DNA of 5,537 bases from JAEZKC01 sp046538945 (GTDB lineage Bacteria > Fibrobacterota > Chitinivibrionia > Chitinivibrionales > Chitinispirillaceae): contig JBKHHW010000198.1 in NCBI GenBank assembly GCA_046538945.1, positions 1-5,537 on the forward strand. The letters are read 5' to 3'. Below the pieces are notes generated by a model. That model saw nothing but the letters and a program-made list of their open reading frames with translations, was not told the origin of the DNA and did not search any database. A program made the position numbers and the translations under genes. Of the stretch, positions 1-5,215 are shown one piece after another. Position 1 is the first letter of the stretch, and the number at the start of each line of letters is the position of its first letter.

Positions 1-139
1 CCCCTACCTATTCCGCACTTCTCGGAAAGCTGCATCGATACGTTTGCTCCATGCAGATCAGTAAAAGTACAGCTTCACAGTATAATGTTTCAGACTACGG
101 AATGAGCAAAAGCGACACGATTCTGAAGACAGAACGTTT

Positions 140-1639
140 TTAGATTCTTCCGTATACCCTGCTCATTTCCCCCAGCTTTTGCACAGCTTCACTGCGGGCA
201 TAATCATCCGGTGCCCTCCAGAGCCAGTTCCCCTCAAATTTACCGGGGCGGTTCATGCGTGATTCTTCTCCCAGGCCTAAAGCATCCTGAAGCGGGGTGA
301 TCACCATTTGAGCGGGAGACATCATGAGAAGCCGGATCAGTTCCCAGTGCATCTGTCCGTCGGGAACGTGCCTCCCCAGGTACCTGTAGAGGTTATCACG
401 CATCTTTTCATCGGCTTCCGTCTCAAGCCATCCTTTGACAGTGTTGGTGTCGTGGGTTCCTGTGCAGGCCATGCAGTTTCGGGGCAGGTTGTGAGGAAGG
501 TAGGGATTTTCCGGATCAGCATCATCGAACGCAAACAGCAGAACCTTCGTACCCGGGAACCGCATCTCATGCATCACCTCCCGCACATCGGAATCGATAC
601 TTCCCAGATCCTCCGCTATTACGGGAAAGCAGGCGAAATGCCCCAGCATGGTCCTGAAGAACTCTTTGGCAGGAGATTTCACCCACTCGCCCCGGGAGGC
701 GTTCGGGCTTGGGTTGGGGACCTGCCAGTAAGCCACAAACCCCCTGAAGTGATCTATCCGAACCATGTCGTAGAGTCTGAACGTTCTTTGAAAGCGGTCT
801 ATCCACCAGCGGTACTTTTCCCGCGCCATCTGGCCCCAGTCGTAAACGGGGTTGCCCCAGAGCTGCCCGGTGCTGCTGAACCTGTCCGGGGGCACCCCGG
901 AGAGAAAAGAGGGCGAGAGGTCTTCGTTCAGTTTGAACAGTTGGGGATGTGCCCACACGTCGGCACTGTTCTGGTTCACATAGAAAGGTATGTCGCCGAT
1001 AATCTGGATTCCTCTTTCGCGGCAGTAGCGACGCAATTCCCAAATCTGCATATCCAGAAGATACTGGATGAATTTTTCCTTTTCTATCTCCCCCGAAAGC
1101 TGCTGCCGGGCTCTTTCCAGAGCGTCAGGATCTCTGTATTTAAGAGGTGAGGGCCACTCGGTCCAGGGTTTTCCCTCCATCGATTCGCTTACGGCGATGA
1201 ACAGGGCATGATCCTCCAGCCAGTGGCGGTTTTCTCTGCAGAAATTTTCAAATTGAGAGTCGGTTCCCCTGGTTTTGTACCTGCTGTATGCTTTCGATGC
1301 AAGAGTCGATTTGAACCGGTAGGCATCGCGGAAAGCCTGCTGGTTGTCCTCGGGGTTATCAGTTTTGAAGCGCAGGTCGCTTTCTCCGATCAGGTCCTGT
1401 TCCAGAAGGAGTTCGGGGCTGAGGTAGTGAAGGCTGATGGCCAGGGAGGAGTTGGAGCTGTAGGGGGAGAAGTGCTGGAAGGGGGAGATGCTGTTTAGGG
1501 GAAGGGTTTGCCACAGGCTCTGGCCGGATTGATGCAGGAAGTCGGCGAAAGCTCTTGCGGGTGTTCCCAGATCACCGATACCGAACCGGCCGGGAAGGGA
1601 GGAGATGTGGAGCAGAATTCCGCTGGTTCTTTTTCTCAT
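140..1639 (-). CDS. malQ: 4-alpha-glucanotransferase (amylomaltase, GH77)
   Basis: Cytoplasmic enzyme that transfers alpha-1,4-glucan segments between maltodextrins, releasing glucose, in maltose/glycogen metabolism. The 499-aa product has the usual length of compact bacterial amylomaltases. Visible GH77 signatures, in order: SGILLHISSLPG near residue 7; IIGDIPFYV around 213-221; PPDRFSSTGQLWGNP around 250-264 (substrate loop); MVRIDHFRGF with the nucleophile Asp296; VIAEDLG with the acid/base Glu343; TGTHDTNT with Asp397; and LGLGEESRMNRPG near 454. These catalytic positions lie within three residues of those known for Thermus amylomaltase. The frame stays open 32 codons further upstream, but the ATG at 1639 is chosen because a purine-rich GGAAAGGAA site precedes it and MRKRTSGILLHIS is a typical MalQ N-terminus. 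It is divergent from the RRM gene. No other glycogen or maltose gene is visible, so its regulation cannot be judged. Function is secure from family motifs. Confidence 0.96.
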   Translation of the reverse strand: MRKRTSGILLHISSLPGRFGIGDLGTPARAFADFLHQSGQSLWQTLPLNSISPFQHFSPYSSNSSLAISLHYLSPELLLEQDLIGESDLRFKTDNPEDNQQAFRDAYRFKSTLASKAYSRYKTRGTDSQFENFCRENRHWLEDHALFIAVSESMEGKPWTEWPSPLKYRDPDALERARQQLSGEIEKEKFIQYLLDMQIWELRRYCRERGIQIIGDIPFYVNQNSADVWAHPQLFKLNEDLSPSFLSGVPPDRFSSTGQLWGNPVYDWGQMAREKYRWWIDRFQRTFRLYDMVRIDHFRGFVAYWQVPNPSPNASRGEWVKSPAKEFFRTMLGHFACFPVIAEDLGSIDSDVREVMHEMRFPGTKVLLFAFDDADPENPYLPHNLPRNCMACTGTHDTNTVKGWLETEADEKMRDNLYRYLGRHVPDGQMHWELIRLLMMSPAQMVITPLQDALGLGEESRMNRPGKFEGNWLWRAPDDYARSEAVQKLGEMSRVYGRI

Positions 1640-1721
1640 GAGATTCCTTTCCTTTTTTATGCGGCCGTTCGGGCATGGAGGAGCAAAAACTCCGCCATGG
1701 GGGCCTGCGGAGCGGGTTTGG

Positions 1722-1750
1722 ACCGGTATTTGCAAGAATTTTCAACCGGT
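1722..1750. promoter_or_regulatory. Twin ACCGGT palindromes, possible operator
   Basis: Two copies of the self-complementary hexamer ACCGGT lie at 1722-1727 and 1745-1750, 23 bp apart start to start, about two DNA helical turns. They sit in the 187-bp space between the divergent malQ and RRM genes and flank the candidate -35 element of the RRM promoter. That arrangement would suit a dimeric regulator, but the sequence between the hexamers is not itself symmetric and no known operator is recognised. Regulatory function is inference. Confidence 0.25.
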
Positions 1751-1758
1751 GAGATACT
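1730..1758 (+). promoter_or_regulatory. Candidate sigma-70-type promoter of the RRM gene
   Basis: A TTGCAA hexamer (1730-1735) and a GATACT hexamer (1753-1758) are separated by 17 bp. Each matches four of six consensus positions (TTGACA and TATAAT). Transcription would start near 1765 and give a leader of roughly 60 nt before the ATG at 1827, containing the CTGCAG repeats and the Shine-Dalgarno site. The spacing is ideal but the hexamers are weak, so this is only a candidate. Confidence 0.35.
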
Positions 1759-1771
1759 TTTTGTTACAGGC

Positions 1772-1798
1772 CTGCAGGATCTGCAGAGTCTGCAGGTA
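1772..1798 (+). repeat. Three CTGCAG repeats with 9-bp period
   Basis: CTGCAG occurs at 1772, 1781 and 1790, each followed by three different bases, so the unit repeats exactly every 9 bp. The array ends 17 bp before the GGAGG Shine-Dalgarno site of the RRM gene and would lie in its leader RNA. Each hexamer is self-complementary, so any two could pair in RNA or the array could bind a protein. It may also be a simple chance or slippage repeat. Confidence 0.6.
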
Positions 1799-1826
1799 AT
1801 CAAAAACACTGTTACGGAGGACTTCA

Positions 1827-2105
1827 ATGGTGAAGAAACTGTATGTGGGGAATCTGCCCTGGGGTGCATCGGAAGAGGGTATCAGGAATCTTTTCTCTCA
1901 GTATGGTCAGGTCAATTCCGTGTCGATCATTACAGACCGGGATACGGGCCGGTCACGCGGCTACGGTTTTGTGGAGATGGAGGATGCCGATGAGGCCATG
2001 AATTCGCTCAACGGCAAGGAATTCGAGGGTCGGGCGCTGCGTATAAGCGAGGCCACCGGACGAAAGGAAGGCGGAGGAGGAGGCGGCCGGCGCAGAGAAT
2101 TCTGA
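1827..2105 (+). CDS. Small single-RRM RNA-binding protein
   Basis: A 92-aa protein made of one RNA recognition motif and a short basic glycine tail. RNP2 is LYVGNL at residues 5-10 and RNP1 is RGYGFVEM at 44-51, giving the expected surface aromatics Tyr6, Tyr46 and Phe48 that stack on single-stranded RNA bases. The stretch FSQYGQVNSVSIITDRDTGR between them matches the helix-1/strand-2 part of the fold. The tail from about residue 78 carries six consecutive glycines and three arginines, like the tails of cyanobacterial and other bacterial RRM proteins. A GGAGG Shine-Dalgarno site at 1816-1820, 6 nt before the ATG, fixes the start. The gene has its own candidate promoter and a repeat-bearing leader. 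In cyanobacteria such proteins are often cold-induced and act as RNA chaperones; whether this one is cannot be seen here. Its RNA targets are unknown. Confidence 0.95.
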   Translation: MVKKLYVGNLPWGASEEGIRNLFSQYGQVNSVSIITDRDTGRSRGYGFVEMEDADEAMNSLNGKEFEGRALRISEATGRKEGGGGGGRRREF

Positions 2106-2108
2106 AAG

Positions 2109-2182
2109 GTGGGAAAAGTGAATCCTTCTTTTTTCGCAGGAATGGGAAAAACGGATCTTTCCGTCTTCCCACTCCTCCCATT
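2109..2182 (+). other. Structured spacer with competing hairpins
   Basis: Directly downstream of the RRM gene. GGGAA..ACGGA (2144-2155) can pair with TCCGT.TTCCC (2160-2170) around a TCTT loop, in two 5-bp blocks separated by a small internal bulge. GTGGGAA (2109-2115) is fully complementary to TTCCCAC (2166-2172), and AATGGGA (2141-2147) to TCCCATT (2176-2182). These pairings exclude or cross each other. No uridine tract follows, so it is not a standard intrinsic terminator. It could be an mRNA 3' end structure or leader RNA of the next gene. Confidence 0.35.
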
Positions 2183-2220
2183 GTGAGAACAGGATAAATA
2201 TACGGATCGGCAGGTAGGCT

Positions 2221-2871
2221 ATGAGGGAGAGATTTCAGAACAGAGGTGAAGCCGGTAGACTGCTGGCGGGTTTTTTGGAGGGTTACGCCGGCTCAGAAGA
2301 TACGCTGGTGCTCGGTCTGCCCAGGGGAGGAGTGGTGGTGGCCTACGAGATCGCTTCTGTCCTGAAAGTGGATCTGGATGTTTTTCTGGTGAGAAAGCTG
2401 GGGGCGCCCTATCAGCCGGAGCTTGCCATGGGGGCTATTGCAGAAGGGGGGGTGAGGCTTCTGAATGAGGACGTGGTCAGTTTTCTTTCCGTTTCGGATG
2501 AAGAGATTGACCGCGTTGCCGAAGAGGAGCTTGCCGAGCTCAGAAGAAGGCAGGGACGCTACCGTGGAAAGGAGCCTGCAAAGGAGATTCGCGGCAGGAC
2601 AGTTATAGTGGCAGACGATGGTCTGGCCACCGGAGCCACGATGAAGGCGGCCATAAAGGGAATACGGGTACGAAAGCCGGAAAAGATCATCGTTGCGGTG
2701 CCGGTCGGGGCGCCCTCCACTGTGAAACAGGTGGGTGAAATGGCTGATGAGGTGATATGCCCCAGACAGCCGGAAAACTTCATGGCTGTGGGAATGTGGT
2801 ATGAGGAATTCGATCAGACAAGTGACCGGGAGGTGATAGAGCTGCTGGAGAGAAGCAGAAGACAGGCTTAG
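2221..2871 (+). CDS. Predicted phosphoribosyltransferase (COG1926-type)
   Basis: A 216-aa protein of the type I phosphoribosyltransferase fold, in a group of predicted enzymes whose substrate is not established. The PRPP-binding loop is VIVADDGLATGATM at residues 128-141, with the two acidic residues Asp132-Asp133 and the TGAT turn that holds the 5-phosphate. Other hallmarks of this subgroup are LGLPRGGVVVAYEIA (31-45), the pyrophosphate-loop region VRKLGAPYQPELAMGAIAEGG (57-77), and the C-terminal VGMWYEEFDQTSDREV (190-205). Length is normal and no residue expected in the loop is missing. The start ATG has only a weak AGG-type ribosome site (2212-2214). It lies 115 bp after the RRM gene with structured RNA between, so co-transcription is possible but unproven. 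Homologues are often found as stand-alone genes; a salvage or nucleobase-transfer role is inference from the fold. Confidence 0.92.
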   Translation: MRERFQNRGEAGRLLAGFLEGYAGSEDTLVLGLPRGGVVVAYEIASVLKVDLDVFLVRKLGAPYQPELAMGAIAEGGVRLLNEDVVSFLSVSDEEIDRVAEEELAELRRRQGRYRGKEPAKEIRGRTVIVADDGLATGATMKAAIKGIRVRKPEKIIVAVPVGAPSTVKQVGEMADEVICPRQPENFMAVGMWYEEFDQTSDREVIELLERSRRQA

Positions 2872-2899
2872 AAGCAGAAGTGACTGCAAATGCTTCTGC
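2851..2899 (+). repeat. 11-bp direct repeat and inverted repeat at the PRT gene end
   Basis: AGAAGCAGAAG occurs at 2851-2861 and again at 2870-2880, so the two copies straddle the TAG stop (2869-2871). The second copy also forms an inverted repeat: GCAGAAG (2874-2880) pairs with CTTCTGC (2893-2899) over a 12-nt loop, or alternatively AGAAGCA (2870-2876) with TGCTTCT (2891-2897). No T-run follows, so it is at best a weak mRNA-end hairpin. Confidence 0.45.
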
Positions 2900-3192
2900 A
2901 CAGAATATACCCGGGCACACTCTTATGAGGTACGCGCCCCATTTTTTCAGATTTCACTAATCTGAAAATCCTTTCGCTAGCTCTTGCACACCTTCCTTTC
3001 CCACACATCCGGGGTTCAGTATCCTGTATGGAAATCCGATCCGACCTATACAAAAATGACAGCCTGAACAGACAGATATGCTTGCAGCTGCCCTGAAAGT
3101 GAAGAGTTCAGGCAGAAAATCGATTACTTTGACCACCCCGGAAAATGGCACTTCTATTGCTCATATATTTCAGAAAAAAAGGAGAGATGCTT
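2872..3192. other. 321-bp intergenic region without a gene
   Basis: Between the phosphoribosyltransferase and the outer-membrane-type gene no frame shows a plausible protein with a ribosome site. It contains the inverted repeat at the PRT gene end, the 2944-2968 hairpin, and a second inverted repeat, GCCTGAAC (3062-3069) with GTTCAGGC (3106-3113), enclosing 36 nt. Promoter-like hexamers near the right end are weak: TTGACC (3129-3134) with TCTATT (3153-3158), 18 bp apart, and a separate TATATT (3164-3169). One of these may serve the downstream gene. Confidence 0.6.
2944..2968. repeat. Perfect 10-bp palindromic hairpin
   Basis: TTTTCAGATT (2944-2953) and AATCTGAAAA (2959-2968) are exact complements around a TCACT loop. 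It lies 72 bp beyond the phosphoribosyltransferase stop codon. The stem is AT-rich, with a run of T at the left edge and of A at the right, so it could act as a transcription terminator whose U-tract is part of the stem, or as a binding site for a dimeric regulator. Symmetry is seen directly; the role is inferred. Confidence 0.5.
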
Positions 3193-4029
3193 ATGCCCAC
3201 CAAAACGAAACTGTTCTTCTGTGTTCTTTTCGTTCTGCTGCTCAAGATCCCATCCGCTGCCCAGACCTATCTTCCGCTGGGAGGAAGATTCTACATCATG
3301 GCCGAATACGGATTTCTGGATGTGGTGACTCACACTGGCCAGTTCAGCGAGTCGGGAAGTGAAATAGACTATGTTGCCGAGGGCGGACAGGAGAATCTGT
3401 ACCCTTTTCTGAGGCTTGCTCTGCGTTTCGACGTGGCAGAGAAGCACAAATTCTCAATACTGTACCAGCCCCTCAGCCTGGTGACTCAGGAAACCACAGA
3501 CCGGGATCTGCTTATTGACGAGCAGACCTTTCCTGCAGACACTCCGGTGAAATTCGTATACGATTTCCCCTTTTACAGAGCAGGCTATCTCTACTCCTTC
3601 ACCGAAGAGGATTCCCCCCTCTTTTTCGGCGCCGGCGCGGCGCTCCAGATCCGAAACGCAAACATTCAGTTCCAGTCTCTTGACGGAACTCTGCTCAGAA
3701 CCAACCGGGATGTCGGCCTGGTACCGCTCCTGAAGCTGGCCGCCGGCTACAGAGTGACCGACTATTTCTGGATCGAGGCGCTCGTTGACGGGATTTATGC
3801 ACCGATTCGCTACCTCAACCTGAGCGATACCGATGTGGAGGGGGCTTTAGTTGACGCCAACCTCAGAGGTGTTTTCACTCCGCAGGGTTTCGCCGGCATC
3901 TATGCAAATGTCAGGTATCTTGCGGGAGGAGCGGAGGGGACAGGTGAAACGGAGGGCCCGGGGGACGGATTTGTAAGCAACTGGCTTCAGTTTATCACTG
4001 TGTCGCTGGGTTTTACACTGTACCTCTGA
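3193..4029 (+). CDS. Secreted protein, probable outer-membrane beta-barrel, function unknown
   Basis: A 278-aa protein with an N-terminal signal peptide: basic MPTKTK, a hydrophobic core (about residues 7-17), and a likely signal peptidase I site after PSAA (residue 23). The mature part alternates hydrophobic and polar residues in segments that look like membrane strands: about 30-41 (FYIMAEYGF), 86-98, 119-136 (DFPFYRAGYLYSF), 143-162 (FFGAGAALQIRNANIQF), 175-204, 232-245, and the C-terminal NWLQFITVSLGFTLYL. The last strand resembles an outer-membrane assembly signal but ends in Leu, not Phe. A Gly/Glu-rich loop (245-259) precedes it. The ATG at 3193 is preferred over the one at 3187 because AAAGGAG (3178-3184) is then 8 nt away; an earlier ATG at 3145 would spoil the signal peptide. 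The segments around RTNRDVGLVPLL and IRYLNLSDTDVEGALVDA look like conserved-family motifs, but I cannot name a function. It stands alone. Confidence 0.85.
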   Translation: MPTKTKLFFCVLFVLLLKIPSAAQTYLPLGGRFYIMAEYGFLDVVTHTGQFSESGSEIDYVAEGGQENLYPFLRLALRFDVAEKHKFSILYQPLSLVTQETTDRDLLIDEQTFPADTPVKFVYDFPFYRAGYLYSFTEEDSPLFFGAGAALQIRNANIQFQSLDGTLLRTNRDVGLVPLLKLAAGYRVTDYFWIEALVDGIYAPIRYLNLSDTDVEGALVDANLRGVFTPQGFAGIYANVRYLAGGAEGTGETEGPGDGFVSNWLQFITVSLGFTLYL

Positions 4030-4502
4030 ATCTGTTTTACGTGTTTTTCGATTGATAACGCTGCTCTAACCTGTGATGTGGAGAATCCTTTCCTGCATAT
4101 TTTCCGATTTGGCAATTTTCCCGGGTGCTGTCTGCATTGGAATGTAGAGTAAACCTGATCCAGTAGAAATCCAGGTGAAGCGCGGGAAAATCAAGGTGTA
4201 TTTTTTCAGTAATGTTCCTGGATACCGGTCTGGCGTCAGTGTCTATATCCAAATGCAGGAGGCTTTGCTGACGCCTGCTTTTCAGACAAGCCGTTTTTGA
4301 GATGATCGGTGGTTTTCTCTATAACCTAAACAGTCCCCCCTAGAAACACCCGCACTTACCTTTCCATTACCCAAGCGTCCGTTCAGGTATTCAAGTGTTA
4401 TACATTCTATGAGAGCTACTATTTTGAACTGTTCCCGTAAATGGAGAAGATCCTTTGGGGGTGAGTGTGCGGATCCGAACGTTTGTATTCTTTTCTTCCC
4501 CG
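4030..4502. other. 473-bp region with no recognisable gene
   Basis: This lies between two genes that converge (barrel gene on plus, GlpM-like gene on minus). Open frames here lack a ribosome site and resemble no family I know. Apart from the terminator-like repeat at 4232-4282, the only structures noted are two adjacent short palindromes, CGGATCCG (4470-4477) and AACGTT (4478-4483), just downstream of the GlpM-like gene. Confidence 0.55.
4232..4282 (+). terminator. Terminator-like inverted repeat after the barrel gene
   Basis: GGCGTCAG (4232-4239) is the exact complement of CTGACGCC (4268-4275), and the right arm is followed by TGCTTTT. A shorter alternative pairs GCAGG (4255-4259) with CCTGC (4274-4278) directly before the four Ts. 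The loop is long (28 nt) and the site is about 200 bp past the stop codon of the barrel gene, so it is only a candidate end point for plus-strand transcripts. Confidence 0.3.
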
Positions 4503-4832
4503 CTACTTGAGCACAAGCTGGTGAACCAGCGCTCCGCAGAACCACAGCGAGGAGCTGATCAGAAGCGTGGTGACCAGGGGCATATTGCGGCTGAAGCAGA
4601 AAAGCGCGGTTATGTAGAAAATGAAGGTGGGAATGATTCCGTAGAGTGCCCCCCGGGAGTACTCCATCATGAGATTTTTCTGCCCTCCATCCAGCCCGAG
4701 CCACAGAAGAACCAGTATTCCGGTGATGGGCATGACCACCATGAGACCGGCAAGAGAGGGAACTTTTTTACCCAGCCAGGAACAGGCAAGAAGGATTAGG
4801 GAGCTCAGGAGTATCTTCACAAGCAGCTGCAT
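4503..4832 (-). CDS. GlpM/DUF3147-type small inner-membrane protein
   Basis: A 109-aa, very hydrophobic protein with four predicted membrane helices (about residues 4-19, 26-47, 62-80 and 86-107) joined by short loops; KK and DGGQKN are the main polar breaks. The pattern SLAGLMVVMPITGILVL then YGIIPTFIFYITALFCF matches the GlpM family layout (AGLIPLFPTFALIAH, then a SIIPYFVYLVSL-type helix in YdgC-like members), and the length fits that family (about 110 aa). GlpM was linked to alginate production and glycerol metabolism in Pseudomonas, but the molecular role is unknown. Adjacent GTG (4835) and ATG (4832) codons follow a G-rich ribosome site; the ATG gives better spacing, though the GTG would add only one residue. 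It lies 87 bp downstream of the 59-aa gene on the same strand, so the two may be co-transcribed. Family assignment is by eye. Confidence 0.8.
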   Translation of the reverse strand: MQLLVKILLSSLILLACSWLGKKVPSLAGLMVVMPITGILVLLWLGLDGGQKNLMMEYSRGALYGIIPTFIFYITALFCFSRNMPLVTTLLISSSLWFCGALVHQLVLK

Positions 4833-4836
4833 CACT

Positions 4837-4864
4837 CCCCCGGGGCCGCCCCGAAGAGGCGGTC
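4837..4864 (-). promoter_or_regulatory. GC-rich leader hairpin before the GlpM-like gene
   Basis: Read on the minus strand, CCGCCTC and GGGGCGG form a 7-bp stem (one T-G pair) around a 3-nt TTC loop at about 4846-4862. It is followed at once by CCCCGGGG (4837-4844), whose G-half is part of the ribosome binding site. Strong pairing this close to the start could limit translation. No T-run follows, so it is not a terminator. Function is inferred from position only. Confidence 0.35.
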
Positions 4865-4919
4865 AGGATGTATCTGTGATCCGAAGCGCTGCGGAGAAAG
4901 CCGCGGAAATGTCAGGTCA

Positions 4920-5099
4920 TCAGTTTTCTAATCTGGCCACTATGAGCCTCGTGGAGTTGTCTTCCGTGTTGAACCAGAAGGATATTTCGTCTTTATCGGT
5001 GGTGAAGCATTCCGAAAACTTTTTCTTCTGACCACAAGGATATATGTTCTTAAACTTTCTTCGTGCCCTTAAAATCATTTCCTGCTTGAGCTTGTCCAT
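4920..5099 (-). CDS. Small protein of 59 aa, function unknown
   Basis: A short gene with clean boundaries. GGAG (complement of 5106-5109) lies 6 nt before the ATG, an in-frame TAA stands four codons upstream, and the frame ends in TGA directly followed by a second, overlapping-register TGA. The basic N-terminal half (RARRKFKN at 11-18) is followed by IYPCGQKKKFSECFT (19-33), with Cys22 and Cys31 nine residues apart, and then ISFWFNTEDNSTRLIVARL (39-57), which looks like a beta hairpin ending in a hydrophobic strand. There is no signal peptide or membrane helix, so it is probably cytoplasmic. Composition is protein-like, unlike the random frames around it. It lies upstream of the GlpM-like gene on the same strand and divergent from the Rrf2-like relic. 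I do not recognise a named family. The two cysteines could bind metal or form a redox pair, but that is speculation. Confidence 0.75.
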   Translation of the reverse strand: MDKLKQEMILRARRKFKNIYPCGQKKKFSECFTTDKDEISFWFNTEDNSTRLIVARLEN

Positions 5100-5215
5100 G
5101 TTGCACTCCGGTTATTGTCATCGTCTCCGTATTATGAGAGAGCAACCGCAATGCCACATGCGGAAATAGCCTGAACGGGGCCGTTTTAGCCGTATTTGCA
5201 CAGTTTCCATCCATA
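5100..5215. other. Divergent spacer upstream of the 59-aa gene
   Basis: Holds the Shine-Dalgarno site of the minus-strand 59-aa gene (5106-5109) and a possible minus-strand -10 element CATAAT (complement of 5131-5136) without a good -35 partner. CCGCA (5146-5150) and TGCGG (5159-5163) form a short inverted repeat just upstream of that -10. If the neighbouring Rrf2-like relic once controlled this promoter, its operator would be expected here, but none is recognisable. Confidence 0.3.

Noticed and set aside
81..86. Perfect TATAAT hexamer on the plus strand
   Set aside because: No -35-like element lies 15-19 bp upstream and no plus-strand gene follows; malQ ends here on the other strand.
121..139. 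Small hairpin TTCTG-AAGA-CAGAA followed by CGTTTTT, possible terminator
   Set aside because: On the plus strand there is no gene upstream in the window to terminate, and read as a malQ terminator on the minus strand the 5-bp AT-containing stem has no adjacent T-run.
308..1150. Long plus-strand open frame of 280 codons opposite malQ
   Set aside because: It is a shadow of the malQ coding strand: no ribosome site, no recognisable motif, and the malQ frame contains all catalytic signatures.
3078..3362. Plus-strand open frame of 94 codons overlapping the start of the barrel gene
   Set aside because: No Shine-Dalgarno site, no protein-like pattern, and it overlaps the signal peptide region of a far better supported gene.
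4037..4252. Minus-strand 71-codon frame starting with TTG
   Set aside because: Rare start codon, no Shine-Dalgarno site and no recognisable motif.
4282..4704. Minus-strand open frame of 140 codons overlapping the GlpM-like gene
   Set aside because: Half of it is an out-of-frame reading of the membrane protein; the remaining part has no ribosome site and no known motif.
4669..5031. Plus-strand open frame of 120 codons
   Set aside because: It is antisense to both the GlpM-like and the 59-aa gene, without a ribosome site, and is rich in residues expected from reverse reading.
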